From Sipunculus nudus (lineage: Eukaryota; Annelida; Sipuncula; Golfingiida; Sipunculidae), in the NCBI GenBank assembly GCA_026874595.1, contig CM049311.1:11811676-11875675 (forward strand): a stretch of DNA of 64,000 nt, in the 5' to 3' direction. Shown here one piece after another: positions 1 through 13,700 of the stretch. The notes beneath the pieces were generated by a model. The model saw nothing but the letters and a program-made list of their open reading frames with translations, was not told the DNA's origin and did no database searches. Positions within the stretch are counted from its first letter, which is position 1, and each line of letters opens with the position of its first letter. The translations under genes and the position numbers were made by a program.

Positions 1-271
1 TTTTGATATTAGGCAGTCCTGAAGTGTGAAAATAGGTTTTTAATAAAAAATTGAGGTTTTTCCTTAATTTCTCAAAGGAACGAAGTTGCAAAGACCCAGT
101 TTTCGGCTTGGTAGGAGATCTTGGGGACATCTAACATTATGCCGAATTTTGGATTCCTAGGTCTTACGGTTTCAAAATGTGCCACATCTACGGACGGACG
201 GACGGACAGACGGACGGACGACGGACAATGGACCACGACTATAGCTCAGATGACTTATAGTCAGCTGAGCT
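1..271 (-). mobile_element. Element A, fragment (5' end) at window edge
   Basis: Shares its whole length with the right ends of the copies at 26658-28556 and 28855-33348: AGGCAGTCCTGAAGTGTG, the CGGA-rich tract (195-231) and the terminal hairpin AGCTCAG...CTGAGCT (243-271). The rest lies outside the window. Strand is set so that the CTTG end seen in full copies is the 3' end. Confidence 0.75.
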
Positions 272-560
272 AAAAATGATGTTCATAAAATTGTGAAATC
301 AGAAAATGATGCATGTTAAACGACTGTCAAGTTTTAACAGGACAAAAGTGCTATATTGTAGTTCCAAGGTTTTAACTAATTTCAAAGCTAACTGATATAT
401 GTAAAGCTCTGGTCCCTCTGGTCATTCATAAAAAAATAAATCTGGTGCTGTCTTTGGTATACTGTAATACTGTAATTATGGAGTCAGAGAAATGCTTTGT
501 AAATGTAAAACACAAAAAAGACACATGGCTTCTACATAGACTTTGCAATATATATATAAA

Positions 561-566
<6 letters not shown>

Positions 567-635
<69 letters not shown>
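567..635. repeat. TA microsatellite
   Basis: Nearly pure (TA)n of about 70 bases, downstream of the PC1-like stop codon. The tyrosine/isoleucine-rich frame over it is an artefact. Confidence 0.95.
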
Positions 636-639
<4 letters not shown>

Positions 640-667
640 GTGAGTGTGTGTGTGTATGTAATAAATA

Positions 668-673
668 TTTATT
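668..673 (-). terminator. Candidate poly(A) signal of the PC1-like gene
   Basis: AATAAA on the minus strand about 150 bases past the stop codon at 820. The position gives a short 3' UTR that ends before the TA microsatellite at 567-635. AT-rich DNA makes chance matches common, so this is only a candidate. Confidence 0.4.
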
Positions 674-819
674 TCAAGAGACCTATACCTCTACAATATA
701 GATTATTGTTTAATTTAAATATGATATTAATATGAATGATAGTCCTAGAATAAATCACACATGACAGAGAACCCTCAACCAATTAGAAATTTCCCAATAT
801 TTTTTTTAAAGAACAACTC

Positions 820-1738
820 CTAATTCTGAGTCCTTTCTTGTAGCCAAGAAATTAGGTCATCAACATCAGACTCCGTTAGGTCCTCAGACGCCTGGTGCAA
901 TTTACGTTTATCATTAATGGTATCTTTATTTTCCTGTCTTCTAATTGGTTCCTCAGGACTGTCGTCATCGAAATACCCCATCTCCTCCCTGACTGAATCA
1001 CGGAATGATCGTTCTGCTTGTGAGGTCTCCTTATCTGAATTTTTTAAAAGCAATTCTGCAGCCAACTTAAGTTCCTTTTTGCTCAAGTATTTACTTTTTT
1101 CAGCACTTTTAAAAAGAGACAGTAAACTATCATAATCTTTTTTAGTTAACTTTGGACCTTCAAGCTCATTTTCTTGCATTTCAGAACTACTGTAGTGCTT
1201 ATAGGTGGACTGTGGCTGTGGGTCATTGCCATTGTAATGAATTGAAACACTTCGTGATTTTTCAGTTTCATCCATAACAATGCGCTTAAGTTCCTCCGTT
1301 GATAAACTTCGTGTTAGAACCTGGTCGTCTTGCGACCGACTCGTCTTTGACTGGCCGTTGCTAACATTTGTTTCATTCCATATTCCATACAATATTAGTG
1401 ACCAGGACACAAGTTGCCCTGTGTTTGTTCTTTGTGAATAGTTGGGATGGTCCTCGACAACTAACGTCCACTCTCCATTTGGATCTTCACCCCAGTTGTG
1501 TACGGTCATAAACGTAAAATCGATACCTTCACTGGTGCTATCTTTTGGCCTGAGGGAGAGGATTTCTGATTTCGTACCAGATGGTGAGATGATGGTAAGG
1601 ATCACATCTCCACGGAAACTGTGCTTCAGGTTGATTTTAACCTGTACATGTTCTAGCTGGTTGATCCGCTTGTCTTTGTTATTTAAACAGCCATCTGTTT
1701 TGACGGTCTGTTGTATGGACCCTCGGCTTTTGATCTCC
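820..1738 (-). CDS. PCSK1: PC1-like coding exon 10: P domain and C-terminal tail, stop
   Basis: 305 codons plus TAG at 820-822. The P domain holds [31 protein letters not shown] and [17 protein letters not shown], all family hallmarks, and ends with SLILYGIW. The tail of about 200 residues is Ser/Glu/Lys-rich, has dibasic sites (RR, KR) that could be trimmed as in mammalian PC1, and ends in an amphipathic acidic segment ([17 protein letters not shown]) like the granule-sorting helix of PC1. No Cys-rich repeats and no membrane segment are seen. Confidence 0.93.
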
Positions 1739-4700
1739 CTGTTAAAAAAAGCAACTTTATGGATAAAATAATAATAATATATATATATACATATATAATG
1801 AAGTGGTATGGATGACCTTAGCCTTTACTACTTCTATATCATATTGATATAATAGTGTGCTGTTTCTTAAGTTATTAATACATTAAGTTATGTTGGATTC
1901 TCAAAACAATGTAAACAAGAAAACACTGAGAAAGATCATACACCTGTAAAAGCTATTAACGTTAAATTCTTACATGGGTGACAGAATACTACTGAAATCC
2001 ATAAATTGCTTCTGGAGGTATCTTATAAATAAACAGTCAAAATGTCAGAAGGAATCACAATGTTACCCCAGTCAAAATAAGTTTCACTAATTCAGGTATT
2101 AAGTGATGACTGGTCAATGCGATTATGTCATACTGAAAGAGTTTCAGGGCTGTTCCGTAAAAAGATCAACTATAGTTGGCCCGACTTTATAACAATAATT
2201 TGAACACCATTCAGTGCAATATAAGACCGACTACTCTGAATGTCATGGCTAATATTAGGATTTTCTCTTTTTGAACTTTGTTTGTGTACACACTTACACT
2301 GGGTTGCTGATTGATGGTTTTGCTTCACAGAAGTGCTGTTCAGGGACACGTACCCACCGCTGTGCAGCCTCTACCATACGACTGCAGTCCAGCACACCAA
2401 ACCCAAATTTATGATTGACATGCTTCCCTGCACCATTCAGTACCCACCCACTTTCCTTAGGGTTGGTAACCTTTGCCGTCTCCACGACTAGGTACTGGAC
2501 ATCCCGCCATGTCAGGCTGTTGCTGGAAAACAGAAAGTAAACAATGTATTTTTTTTAAATATCTGAAACAAATACATAATATCACTTAATAACACACACT
2601 GTACCTGGTATAAAAGAGTCCCCCACAGTTCAGCTCTAGATTTCAATGATTCTGAGTTTTGATATGCAGTTATTATAATTACTGAACAACTCATTCTCTG
2701 ACTTCTCTAAATTAAAATCAACTAGACTTGGCCAGACCATGGTTCTTAGAGGGCCCCGTATTTCTGGTAGTGCTGGACTAGTTTACATATAAGTAAAAAA
2801 GTTTAGTTTATAGTTTAAATATATGACAAACAGAAACAGGTTTTTATCAATATGCACAAAGAAATAAAGATCCTACTGGTTCAAATCATATTGAAGCAGA
2901 TATATCTGAAATCATGTTAGCAATACAAAATTAAAGATTGTACTCAGGCAGTCATATTTGATTTTAAGCAAGTCTGTAATTCAAGTCCTCATAGCACCAA
3001 CATCCCTGTGAATTTGAGAAAGATCAAGCATGATCTTGTTGAGATATCCCACTTGAAAAAAATTACAAAGTGCTCTGGTAGCCACTTTGTATTTCCGACC
3101 GGTCTGTAATTCAAAAGGTCTGGAGCCCTCATTGGTACTAATCATCACTAATAATATGAGAAAGATCAAGCATGTTCTTGTTGAGAAATCACACGCGAAA
3201 GAAAAGGTCACTGACAAACTGGCGGAAGGACAGATGGACAGACTGACATGGTGATCACTATAGGGCCTCCTTGTTAAGCAGGGCACTTATATATATCTAT
3301 TAGTCTACATGTTTTTATTAATAAACAGTAAAAAGTAACAATGAGAATACTACAGTTTAACAGAATTTTTCAACATATTTATTTCACTGAATATTTTATA
3401 TGTTATATCATGAGCCAGACAAGCACTGCTAGCAAATTATAAATAAAATATTATGCAATGCATCTTGAAATATACATAGCTTCAAGTCACCAAATGCCAA
3501 CTTTTGTTAATTTTCATTTATAAATATCAAGAAACATGACCTTGCCTGATAATTTTGTAAAAATTAAAGCCAAAAGGCAAGAAATCAATCTCAAAACCTC
3601 AATTAAAAATTGTTATATGGAGAGTATGGCAAGATGAAGTTATTCAGTACATGATATAATCCCACATTATAAATCCACCAATATGAATTCTGCTTGAACC
3701 TTACACCTTCATTCTTTACTTGTTTCAAACCTCTGAAGATAATCATGTTTTACAATATCATGCATTTATCACACAGTACTTACTTTGCCTGCAATGCCAA
3801 AGCGACACAGCCAGCAGCTAGGGGGGCAGCACTCGACGTCCCCTGAAACTCCAGTGTGCAGTCGCCATGGAGATCTGTAGTGGTGACCTTCAACTTTGGG
3901 CGTTTATAATCAGGCTCACCAGGGGATGCGTGTGAGCCACCTGTGTAGACGACGGCCATGGTGGAAGGACACACCTCCGTGAAGTACGTACTGCGGCCCT
4001 CATCACTGATACAGCCCACTGATAATGAGTATATACTTGAGACGTAGCCGTCCGCACTGCAGTCATCCTGGTTCATCCCACCGTTCCCCGTTGCCCAGAT
4101 AAAGATGGAGCCTTTTCCTCCTCTTCCCTGTACAAAAGATTTAGGTTTAATGTTACAGTGCCCAGTAACTTCTAGTTACTACTTAAACAAGTATTAATAT
4201 ACTGACATACACAGGTCCTAACTTTAGTCTAAACTGATGCGTTAAAACCTATATTATAACTGACAGTGGCACAAAAATGTCTCAACTCCTCTTCAGAAAC
4301 ACCTAAGAAATACCTGTTTTTGGTCTTGTGGTGTCAAGAACAAGTACTAAGTTTTTCCTAAGGGGGTCATTTCCATATTTTCTCATAAATCCTGAGCCAT
4401 TTGACAATATTTGTGAAACTGTGGTCTTAAAACAGCACGAAAAACCAATCCAGTTTGTCCAGTGGATACCAGTGAACTCAATCAATATAAAGCCTGTCTC
4501 AAGCAGACCTGGACGAAGTGGTGAAGATCAGTCCCAATTTAAGGATGAGAAATATGCTGGGTAGAGTAAAAAAACTATTCTTTTGAAGGGATCGGCAGAA
4601 TATTTTAATGCATCCAAGATTTGACTAAAGTGGGTTTGCTTGGTGATAATTATTTTACTAAATTGGGGAGGACATTATGGCTTTTGACTGCATTACAAAT

Positions 4701-7700
4701 GTGGTCTTCAACTAAAGCAAGCTTGGTATATGATGATGTTTTACTGTACTTTTTATTTTGTGTACTTCTGGCATTAGCCATACATACCTTTTCAACCCCT
4801 TTCTTCAATGCCTTCGAGCAGTATGTTCCTGGAGCTTCCATGGTTTTGCCGTCGTCTCTTGGCCCCCACGATGCACTGTATATATCCACGTAGTCATAAT
4901 TCCAGTTGATGGCTCGAGCCTCTAAAAGATCGGTCACACGACCGTCCAACATACGCACACCTGAAATCAATGATATAAACTCTCAATTAGGAAATTTCTA
5001 TAATTTGACAGTAAAGCATGAGTGAACCAGATATAATTCCTTAAAATGATATCGAATATCTTTTAAATGTCTTTGTCACCTACAATTAATACCAACATTA
5101 TGAAATGAACAAGTACTATAGATATCATCCTGTCAGCATTCTGTAATATTAATTTTCAAGGCATTTTCACCCTCTCATGCGCTTAGTGTTACCTGTATTA
5201 GCAAAACCTGGAGCTTTACAGTGTGACAAATTTATTCAGATAGGCTGCATCAAGGAAAGCATTGCTACTGTTATATCATGGTAATTAACGAGTAAATGGG
5301 CAGTTAGAGCCACTACATATGCCAAATCACAGGGTAAAGTAAGGCATTGACTGTTCCTGACATGACATGACTCCAAATTTGTGACATCAGTGATGCCAAT
5401 TAAACTCATATATGTACAATTTTCACCAAAAACAGATCTACAAATGGATGCAACATGCAGATTTTAGGCCGAGACACCAATCCACTACTGAGAAAAAGTG
5501 CATCAATCTATTCTATAAATGGAATAGCAGGTGACGCCACCTGTCTGGTCTAAAACAAAGTTATCCAAGACTGATAATTATGCAAAATGTTAGGCTTATA
5601 CAGCCATCCACTACTAAGATTTTCACCAAAAGCAAACGGAGGAATAAATGCCATATGAAAACAATTGCATATGATCTTGGGTATGAGATGGAAGTATCCT
5701 AGATATGTGGACATGCACAATTTCAGGCCAATACGGCAAACCACTTCTAAGGAAAGGGCATCAATGTATTCTACAAAAGCAGGAAGGTAGGTGGCACCAC
5801 CTGTCTGGTCTATGTGAAAACTCTCTCAGATGATGCAGATGCCAAATTTCAGACCAATAAATTGATCCAATCTTGAGATATGAGGAATATTTTACCCAAA
5901 GCAGACACACTAATGGATGCCATGCAATAAACAATTACAGATGGCAAAAACATAATTTATTTCTCACATCTTTTTACAGGTACATTAATAGTTGTCTGGT
6001 GGCAGTATACACAGTATTACATAGTTGGCATCTATGGACATGCACATTTCAGCCAAATACATAGAAGCAATCACTAATATAAACAGATGGCAAACCCTTG
6101 GATGGACACCACATGAAAATCATTGTAGGTGGCACCACCATTCTCAATGTATGAGATGGAGAGATCAAAGATATATGAACATGCACAATTTCAGCTCAAT
6201 ATATAGAACCATTCCTGAGATATGGGCTGTTATACTTTTATCATTTGGCTGGTGATATGTAAGGTTTAAGGATGACAGATGGATCAGTTAAAATTATATT
6301 TTAATAAAGAAACTTACCTCCAATGTGAGCATCATAAGCTATGCCCACACCACAGACACTGTTGTTTGCTGTGGCAGCCACCTCACCAGCACAGCGTGTG
6401 CCATGGCTGTTAAAAAAAAAAGAAATTTTAAACTACTTAACACAGCATCGGTAACATACATAACCCCACCTGCCCCCTTTAATATTTTGCTGTTATTTAA
6501 AGGACAAACCTTAAGGATACAGAAGAAAGAGTATCTGCACTAAATAATCTTTGTATAGTTTCAGTTAGCTGCACTAAAAAATGGAAAGTACCGATAAAAA
6601 GTGAACATGTTTTCTCCTCTACCTAGTTATTTCTGCCAATCTTCTGCTATTTCTAGAGATTAAAGTCTTATTTTATCAGTAAAAGCAGCCCACCTGTTAC
6701 TCGCATCCTTTTCGTTAGGCATCGGGTCGGAATCGTTGTCATCATTCAAGTCTCCACTTGCTTTAGGGTCCTATAATCAAACATGAAAATCCATTCTAAT
6801 CACATAACATTTACAACAGAACCTTAACATCTAAACATGGATAAACCAATCGCTTTTATATCATTTGATGTAAAAGAAAGCAACCACAGCACAACAGTCA
6901 TCTTCTGATGATGTTTTACCTCTAGGATCAAATGATTTTGTCAGTAAGCTTCATAAATTTTTATAATGAATATTTTGTTTTTAAGCAATTTTGTAATGAT
7001 TACAGTTTTGATGAATTGGACATCGCTGTTTATCAAATAAATGTATAACATTAATTCAAGTATTGAAGAAAATTATTTTCAAATATAAATAATTATAAAA
7101 CAATTTTTTTAATCTATCATTATCAATTCGGATCTTTATAAGGAAATCCACGTTTGATGATCTCTCATTGAAACATCATATTTCTCCTGAAAGCAAAAAA
7201 ACTAGATGTGGTCAGAAAATGGTCCTCAGACTCAGAGGGCCCCACATTTCCCCTAGTGCTGGAATAGTTTACATATGGGTGAAAAATTAAGTTAAATTTG
7301 AAAAATATGACAAACAGAAACAGGTATTTATCAATATGCATGAGGGAAAAAACCTAAAGGATCAAATGATATTAAAGAAGATATGTCTGAAAAAAGTGTG
7401 CAATAGAAAATCACAAAATGTTGTCTGTTAGCCATATTTGATTTTGAGCAAGTCTGTAATTCAATAGGTCTGGAGCCCTCATGGGCACCAATGATCCCTG
7501 TGAAATTGGGAAAGCTGCAGTAGGGTTGTTGTTGAGTTTTCACACACACAAAAAAATCAGTGATTGGGCTGTTGCTGCCATATTTTAATTCTGACAAGTC
7601 TGTAAATCAATAGGTCTGGAGCCCCATATAGGTACCAATCATCCCTGTGAATTTCGGAAAGCTGCAGTAGGTTGTTGTTGAGTTATTGTGCACCAAAGAA

Positions 7701-10700
7701 TATCAGTGATCAAGCTGTGGCGGATATAGGAATCTGACAGGTCTGTTATTCAATAGGTTTGGAGCCCTCATAGGTACCAATCATCCCTGTGAATTTGGGA
7801 AAGCTGCAATAGGCTGTTGTTGAGTTTTCGCGCGCCAAACAAAAATCAGCGATTTGGCTATGGCGGCCATATTGGAATTCTGACAGGTCTGTAATTTAAT
7901 AGGTCTGGAGCCCTCATGGGTAAAAACCATTCCTGTAAATTTGGAAAAGCTGCAGTATGTTGTTGCTGAGATATCGCGCGCGAAAGAAAATCAGCAATTG
8001 GGCTGTGGCGGCCATATAGGAATTCCGACATGTCTGTAATTGGATAGGTCTGGAGCCCTCTTAGGCACCAATCACCCCTGTGAATTTGGAAAAGCTGCAG
8101 CAGGTTGTTGTTATCGCATGCAAAAGAAAGTGTCACTGACGGAAGGACAGACTGACACGGTGATCACTATAGGGCACTGCTTGTCAAGCGGGCCTTAAAA
8201 AAAGAAATATAAAGAAACCAATATTTGGTACAGTAAGAACAAATTACATAATATTTTGTCATATATCATATATAATATACTATATATTGTATGCAGCACA
8301 ACCTTAAAAATATGACCCCCCCCACATGACCTGGGTTTTGTCCAAAACAGCACAGTCTGTATCAGATAGGTTACACACCTGTGGATCTGCCTATCATGGG
8401 ACAGCTTCAAGCATCTGTAATAGAGAGGTACCTTAACAGATGTGCCCATACAGATAAGGTTCCCTGTATACAGGTAATGCTTACATAATTCTTCTTCAGG
8501 TCCGGATGGTTGTGTTCGATACCGTCGTCCAGGATGGTGACCTTCACACCAGCTCCTGTAAAGTTTTTCTCCCAGGCGTACATGACGTTACTGTCCAGGC
8601 CCTCTGGTCCACCAGACTGACCTTTGTTGTTCTGTAATAATTAAACATTTATTAATTAGGATCTCACCAACACAGGTGTCCTTTGGTGATCAGGTTTTTT
8701 GTCTGTTCAACCACCTGTCATTGTATTGACATGCATCTATCTCCAAAAGTATTTGAAGATCTATTCTGAAAATATTTTTAAAGAAAGGATAAGATATATC
8801 CTTGTATAATGATATGTGAATATTGGAGTCACCAGGAATCCAATATGGGCACCAGGGAGCCACCTGATGCCTTTCATATGCATTATTTTCTAAACCATTC
8901 AAGCAGTCACCCTGGATATTTAAATTGGTCCCTATAGATGAATGTTCATTATCCACAAATAAGAATAAATTTCCTTGAAGATTTTTTGGTGGATGGAGAT
9001 AACTGCCTCCATTTTTCATGCTGTCTAATTTTCCAGTAATTTGAAATCTTAGTATGTACATTTTCCATTTAAGTTTGGGACTACATGGCAGGGTGGTAGC
9101 ACTCGCTTCTTATCATTGTTATTTAGTATCCAGGTGTCACCCAGGCCAGGTGTCTACTACACCAGCAGGTCCTTGGTGTGTGATCACCCCCACTGCTGGG
9201 TCATAGCAGCAAGAAACCTCCCACAGAAGCACTTGTTTGTGAGTGATACACAGCTGTGGGACATGGCCTGTTAAGTGTCGAGAGCATTCTCCCTCTGTTG
9301 GGGCTGACTGTGTCTGTGAAAAATCTCTTCTCTCTTCGGTTGAGATTTGAACTCAGGACCTCTAAACTTTGAGTCCTGTGCTGTACCACTAGACTTCAGA
9401 CACTGGTTCCAAAATAAAGAGTTTTTAGATTATGATTAAAACTTATCAGCAGAAGGACTGTCGAATTAATAAATAAATTAACTATTTTTTCAACTTTTAT
9501 TAGACACAAGCCAAGCTTATACACTGTCATTACAGTATTTTACTCAATGCAAGCCAGCACTAGGCTGTTCCAGTGTAATAGCATTTCAAGCATATTGGTG
9601 GAATTTGTGTCCTCCGCTTCTGACTCTTGTTATTTTAGCTTGATTTGATCTCCAGTTTCAGGTTTTATTTTCCCCTGAGGATGTCTTCACATGTCATGGT
9701 TCATGTGTTTAGTTTTTGTTTTCCCCTGAAGATGTCTCCACTTTTAATAATTTTAGTTGTGAATTAGGAACAGAAGGGAACATTTTTGAATGTTTTGGAG
9801 CTGGTGATAATAAATTTTCAGACAAACACTCCAAAACCAATCCCAACCAAGGTATGCGTGAGAGCAATCACTGACCCAAATCTGAATAAAATCAGATAAT
9901 ATTTAGAAATTTATCACATGAAAATGAAAACCTGATTGATGGTCAGACAGACAGACGTACAGAAAAGATAAACCCAATTTAATGTTGCCTATTCTGCGGA
10001 AGTGGGGACAAAAAAATTTATTACATATCAAGGTAATGCAGGGCAGTCTTTCATTGTGAATGATCCTGAACTGAAAGATTTTTGGTACCTGTACAAATGG
10101 GTTAACATTTCTGAAAAAATGATAGTCTGGTATTCTTAATCTGTGCTTAAAACTTTACTAAATGTATTTAAATTAAATTTAAAAGGAAAAGTTAATCTGT
10201 AACCAATAGCAAATTATTATCACTGTGCTTCACAGGTCAACCTGATATAATCATTTAGTACAGGAACAAGGAAACATTTCAGGATTTGGTCCACCTCAAT
10301 AACATTGTCAGAAAAAGTTGCTAAAAATCCCAACAGGTGTCACCACATACATGCTCAACATACATGCTCCTGCTTCTCTCTTTGATTATCTGGACATGCA
10401 TTTGAAGGACTGGGTTTTTTTCCATAACAAGGAACATTAAATTTATCTTTTACTGTCAAATATAAGCAGTTAGACCAAAGTAATGTAAATGACAAAATTC
10501 TGATTATTGATATACCTGTATATACTTTCATTAGTTCACTCTGTGAACTTATGCCATGGCGCAGCGTCCACCGTCCACTGTCCACTGTCAACTGTCCACC
10601 GTCCACCGTCTGTTACCAAATATCTCAACAGCCACAGCAGCTACCTTCATGAAACTTTGCAGAATTACTGATCATGGGATGGACATGCAAAAATAAGCTT

Positions 10701-13700
10701 TTGGTGGCGCCACCTATGTTGACCTACTTTCTGCGGGATGAAATGGTCTTTTCAACTTCTTTCACGATAAGTCATAAAGTATTAATATTTTGGCCTTCAT
10801 ATCATAGTCAACAGTTCCTTAGAGGAAGGGGATTAATTTGAGTATAAATTCAGTCAAGTCATATTCAAGATGGCGTCTCTATGGAACTTCAAATTCTGTC
10901 GATAACAAAATATGACAGCTTGATGTGTTTCTATGTATACATGATGTATTTTCTGTTACCAAATATCTTAGGAACTGCTGCAGCCTTCAGTTTCAAATTT
11001 CACAGGAATATTGATCATGTGACTGCCAGATGATTTTGACCTCCAGGTGGCGCCAGCTGTGTTGACCTACTTTCTGTGGGACAAACTGTTCCTCTCCACT
11101 TCTTTCAAGATAAGTCATAAAGTAATAATATTTTGGCCTTCATATTATAGTCAACAGTTCCTTAGAGGAAGTGGAGTTTTGCGGATACTATGTTTTCAGC
11201 TGCACACCGCCGCCGCCGCAGCTGCGTAGGTGTCCGGAGAACTCCTCCGTAACCGCTGGGTGGAATTTTACGAAACCCAGGATTATGTTCTGGTCACATG
11301 TGAACTGCTGCGCCCCGATTTTGTTTTGACCTCTGACCTTTCCTCTGCGCCCGTTTGTGCGTCTGTTTCCACACATAAACCCACATATCTCGGGAACCGT
11401 TTGCACAAATGTAGCCCTTGGAGAGCTTTATAACATACACAAAAAATGGTGGCGCCACCTGCAACCATGTTTGCACAGTGTCCATCTGTTTGTCTGCCTT
11501 GGGTTAAAATCACTCATATCTCTGCAGTGACTTGGCTAATTCACCTGAAATTCGGCATGCGTATACATCCTGGATAACTTTTCTGATTTTATGACAGGTG
11601 GCGCCACCTACATTCACATTTACGCTGCAGACATCCAAGCTCATATCTCGGAACCGTTTGACCGATCAGGAAAATTGTTTTGCACAAATGTAGCCCTTGG
11701 AGAGCTTTATAACATACACAAAAAATGGTGGCGCCACCTGCAACCATGTTTGCACAGTATCCATCTGTTCGTCTGCCTTGGGTTAAAATCGCTCATATCT
11801 CTGCAGTGACTTGACTAGTTCACCTGAAATTCGGCATGCGTATACATTCTGGATAGCTTTTCTGATTTTATGACAGGTGGCGCCACCTACATTCACGTTT
11901 ACGCTGCAGACATCCAAGCTCATATCTCTTAAACCGTTTGACTGATCAGGAAAATTTTTTTGCACAAATGTAGCCCTTGGAGAGCTTTATAACATACACA
12001 AAAAATGGTGGCGCCACCTGCAACCATGTTTGCACAGTGTCCATCTGTTCGTCTGCCTTGGGTTAAAATCACTCATATCTCTGCAGTGACTTGACTAATT
12101 CACCTGAAATTCGCCATGCGTATACATCCTGGATAGCTTATCTGATTTTATGACAGGTGGCGCCACCTACATTCACGTTTATGCTGCAGACATCCAAGCT
12201 CATATCTCGGGAACCGTTTGACCAATTGGGCCAAAATTTTGCATGTGTATAAATCTCACATAGCTCTTTATCATACGCAACACTGGCACCACCTGCAGCC
12301 ATTTTTGCACAGCTCCCGTCTGTTTGTCTGCCATGGGATAAAATCACTCATATCTCGGCAGTGGTTTGACATATCTGCCTAAAATTTTGCAAGTTTATAC
12401 CATCCCGACAGCTCTCTTGATTTTATGACAGGTGGCGCCACCTGCATTCTAGTTTATGCAGCAGATATCCAAGCTCATATCTTGGGAATCGTTTGACCAA
12501 TTGGGCCAAAGTTTTGCATGTGTATAGTTCTCACATAGCTCTTTATCATACGCAAAACTGGTGGTGCCACCTGCAACCCTTTTTTGCACAGCGTCCATCT
12601 GTTTGTCTGCCAAGGGCAAAAATCACTCATATACATATAGTGGTTTGACTTATATGCCTTAAATTTTGCATATGTATACAACTTGGATGGCTTTCTGGAT
12701 TTTGTGGTAGGTGGCACAACCTACATACACAATTTGGCTGCAGACATCCATGCTAATATGCAACACTTCACTCTATTTCCCCTTGCCACTCAATCCATGC
12801 CTCACTTCACCCTTTCCACTCTGATTTAGGCGGATACAAGTAGTCGCTTGTCGACTACCCGTATTCTAGTTTTAGTATAAATTCAGTCAAGTGATTTTCA
12901 AGATGGCATATCTACGGAACTTGATGTGTTTCTATACATGATGTATTGTCTGTTACCAAAAATCTTAGGACTGCTGCAGCCTTCAGTTTCAAATTTCACA
13001 GGAATATTGATCATGTGACTGCTTAATGATTTTGGCCTCCAGGTGGTGCCACCTGTTAAGCTACTTTCAGCAGGCTGTAATGGTGTTTTCTGCTTTTATC
13101 CAAAATATGTCATTAAGTATTTATTTGTTATAATCCACAAAAACAGAGTCTCCTCTAGGACCCTTTGACTGATCTTTCCAAAACCTGGCATACTTGTTCC
13201 CTCACCTATGTAGTTGTAGGTAACAATGATGGAGAACCTTTTTGTGCCGTACAAACTTGGTTTCTTTTATATAACAACCCTCAATCTCAGGAGTGGTTCA
13301 ACGTATTAAGCTGAAATTTTGCATATTCATAGATCTTGGACTCCTCAGACTTACACTCAAGACTGATGATGCCATCTGCAATCATTTTCCCATGGCATCC
13401 CTGGTACATTTGCTGTGGGTGTAAATTGCTCATATCTCAGAAGTGGTTCAATGTATTGATCTGAAATTTGTCATGTCTATCCATCTAGGAAAGTTTTCTC
13501 GTTAACCAGACAGGTGGCGCCACCTACAATACTTTTTACGGAGTGTCCAACTTTGCATTTGCCATCTGATCGTCTTAGTGTTTGTTCAGTGTATTGGGTT
13601 GAAATTGTGCATGTCAATAGATCTTCGTCACCTCCATCTCGTAAACAAGACTGGTGGCGTCATCTGCAATCATTTTCCTGTGGTGTCCATTCATACATTT

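Noticed and set aside
182-235. CGGA repeats as a plain microsatellite
   Set aside because: The tract recurs at the same place in other copies of element A, so it belongs to the element.
445-735. 96-codon frame rich in Tyr and Ile
   Set aside because: It is translation of the TA microsatellite at 567-635; the frames at 54.2-54.5 kb are the same artefact.
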